From Nanobdellota archaeon (GTDB lineage Archaea; Nanobdellota; Nanobdellia; Woesearchaeales; JAGLGH01), in contig JAGLGH010000030.1 of NCBI GenBank assembly GCA_023144115.1, positions 1-6,441 of the forward strand: 6,441 bases of DNA, given 5' to 3'. The notes below the pieces were generated by a model. It saw only the letters and a program-made list of their open reading frames with translations, was not told where the DNA came from and did no database searches. The position numbers and the translations under genes are program-made. Below, one piece after another: positions 6,003-6,441 of the stretch; the first letter of the stretch is position 1, and each line of letters starts with the position of its first letter.

Positions 6003-6118
6003 TCATTAGGGGTTTAGAAGCCATATGGATCTTGCTTGGAAAAAGCAGAGTGAGAAAACAGATCTGAGCTGTAGGCGAGCATGCTACTAATCTGTTGATC
6101 TATGGTGCTTGGTTTTCT
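6003..6118 (+). ncRNA. Candidate small structured RNA (three-way junction)
   Basis: A GC-richer island (about 45% by hand count, in surroundings far lower) folds on paper into three helices. P1 pairs AAG/CCATA/GATC (6018-6031) with GATC/TATGG/CTT (6097-6110), with a TG bulge on each strand. P2 is TGCTT (6033-6037) with AAGCA (6043-6047) and loop GGAAA. P3 is AACAGAT (6057-6063) with ATCTGTT (6090-6096), topped by GTAG/CTAC (6071-6074, 6084-6087). P3 directly abuts P1 and could stack on it. A TATA-like box precedes the island and TTTTCTTT follows. I could not match it to tRNA, C/D or H/ACA guides, RNase P, SRP RNA or a riboswitch I know. The ends are estimates and the strand is inferred from the flanking signals. 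Confidence 0.5.
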
Positions 6119-6120
6119 TT
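6113..6120 (+). terminator. T-rich terminator candidate after the RNA candidate
   Basis: TTTTCTTT begins three bases after the closing P1 helix of the structured island. A structured RNA followed by a T run is what an archaeal small RNA 3' end would look like. The motif is short and in AT-rich DNA, so it is only supportive. Confidence 0.35.
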
Positions 6121-6200
6121 GAATTGATATTGATTATAAGAAATATAAGTTATATATCATTAGTTAGTTATCACTGATTAATAAGAAATAAACCGAAACA
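6121..6200. other. Short AT-rich spacer before the TrmB gene promoter
   Basis: The stretch contains a small TTAG tandem (about 6160-6168) and an A-rich element (6191-6199) directly upstream of the TATA box that may act as BRE. I see no palindrome that I would call a TrmB operator and no reading frame worth reporting. Confidence 0.4.
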
Positions 6201-6210
6201 TTTATAAATA
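6201..6210 (+). promoter_or_regulatory. TATA box of the TrmB-family gene
   Basis: TTTATAAATA is a strong archaeal TATA match, preceded by CCGAAACA as a plausible BRE. Initiation about 25 nt downstream (near 6231) would leave a leader of about 50 nt, consistent with the Shine-Dalgarno-like sequence seen upstream of this gene. Confidence 0.7.
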
Positions 6211-6266
6211 CTTTGCTATTTACGATAGTGTAAGGATTTAAAGAAGGTGAATAATTAATATTATTT

Positions 6267-6271
6267 GAGGT
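6267..6271 (+). promoter_or_regulatory. Shine-Dalgarno-like site of the TrmB-family gene
   Basis: GAGGT can pair with the CCTCC region at the 3' end of archaeal 16S rRNA and lies 10 nt before the ATG at 6282. It supports that start; an in-frame TAA at 6252-6254, with no ATG in between, excludes a longer ATG-started form. Confidence 0.5.
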
Positions 6272-6281
6272 AAACTTTAAA

Positions 6282-6441
6282 ATGATTATACAAAATGATT
6301 TTTTAAACAATATAAGGGATTTTGGCTTGAATACTTATGAAGCTAAACTTTGGACAGCTTTGCTTTCAAGAGGTATATCAACAGCAGGAGAATTGAGTGA
6401 TATTGCTAATGTGCCTAGATCAAGAAGTTATGATGTTCTTG
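6282..6441 (+). CDS. TrmB-family transcriptional regulator, N-terminal part
   Basis: Only the first 53 residues are in the window; the gene runs off the right edge. The N-terminal winged-helix domain of TrmB regulators is recognisable: NDFLNNIRDFGLNTYEAKLW, then LSRGISTAGELSDIANV as the helix-turn-helix, and PRSRSYDVL at the recognition helix. TrmB proteins bind promoter DNA and often sense sugars through a C-terminal domain that cannot be seen here, so no ligand can be named. The gene has its own TATA box and Shine-Dalgarno and is transcribed away from the candidate origin. Proximity to oriC does not prove a replication role. Confidence 0.9.
   Translation, partial: MIIQNDFLNNIRDFGLNTYEAKLWTALLSRGISTAGELSDIANVPRSRSYDVL

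Noticed and set aside
6000..6013. AGGGG at 6008-6012 as a fourth origin element
   Set aside because: The G run is present but the preceding TTTC-N5-GAAA dyad is not.
5995..6099. Minus-strand open stretch of 34 codons through the GC-rich island
   Set aside because: It lacks an ATG until near its end, has no ribosome-binding site, and the island is better explained by base pairing.
6018..6110. Self-cleaving ribozyme or known riboswitch (hammerhead, TPP)
   Set aside because: The three-way junction was tempting, but the hammerhead core (CTGATGA with GAAA) and TPP core sequences are absent.

Overview
The window looks like a chromosomal replication-origin neighbourhood from an AT-rich archaeon. 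It encodes an archaeal D-family DNA polymerase (both subunits) and an Orc1/Cdc6 initiator. Its promoters are archaeal TATA boxes, one of them placed for a leaderless mRNA, and at its right edge a TrmB-type regulator begins. The low GC content, compact proteins and style of the TrmB N-terminus make me think of a DPANN lineage (Woesearchaeota/Pacearchaeota-like). That placement is inference from general resemblance; the domain-level call (Archaea) is firm.

Layout. Positions 1-5319 hold three genes on the minus strand, read right to left in the order cdc6 (orc1), polB (DP1, the exonuclease subunit of PolD) and polC (DP2, the polymerase subunit, cut by the left edge before its catalytic motif). 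polB and polC are 13 nt apart and probably one operon. cdc6 is separated from polB by 165 nt containing a terminator-like T run, a TATA box and an ORB-like dyad. The order cdc6-DP1-DP2 beside the origin matches what is known from Pyrococcus/Thermococcus.

Positions 5320-6281 hold no protein gene that I can support. The left two thirds look like oriC: an exact 18-bp inverted repeat (5567-5584 and 5915-5932), with the ORB-like layout TTTC-N5-GAAA-TCAA-GGGG, flanks about 330 bp of extremely AT-rich DNA. A perfect A/T-only 20-bp inverted repeat is nested on almost the same centre of symmetry. Two further ORB-like sites lie under the cdc6 transcription start and in the polB leader, which suggests that the initiator controls its own gene and perhaps the replicase operon. 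To the right of the origin, a GC-richer island (about 6003-6118) folds on paper into a three-way junction, with a TATA box upstream and a T-rich stretch downstream: a candidate small RNA gene that I cannot assign to a known family. A TrmB-family regulator gene then starts rightwards at 6282 and runs off the window.

How it fits together: Cdc6 would bind the ORB-like sites and open the AT-rich core, and PolD would extend the resulting forks. All genes are transcribed away from the putative origin, so they are co-directional with replication. The most novel material is the lineage-specific origin architecture, the possible initiator sites in the cdc6 and polB control regions, and the origin-adjacent structured RNA candidate.
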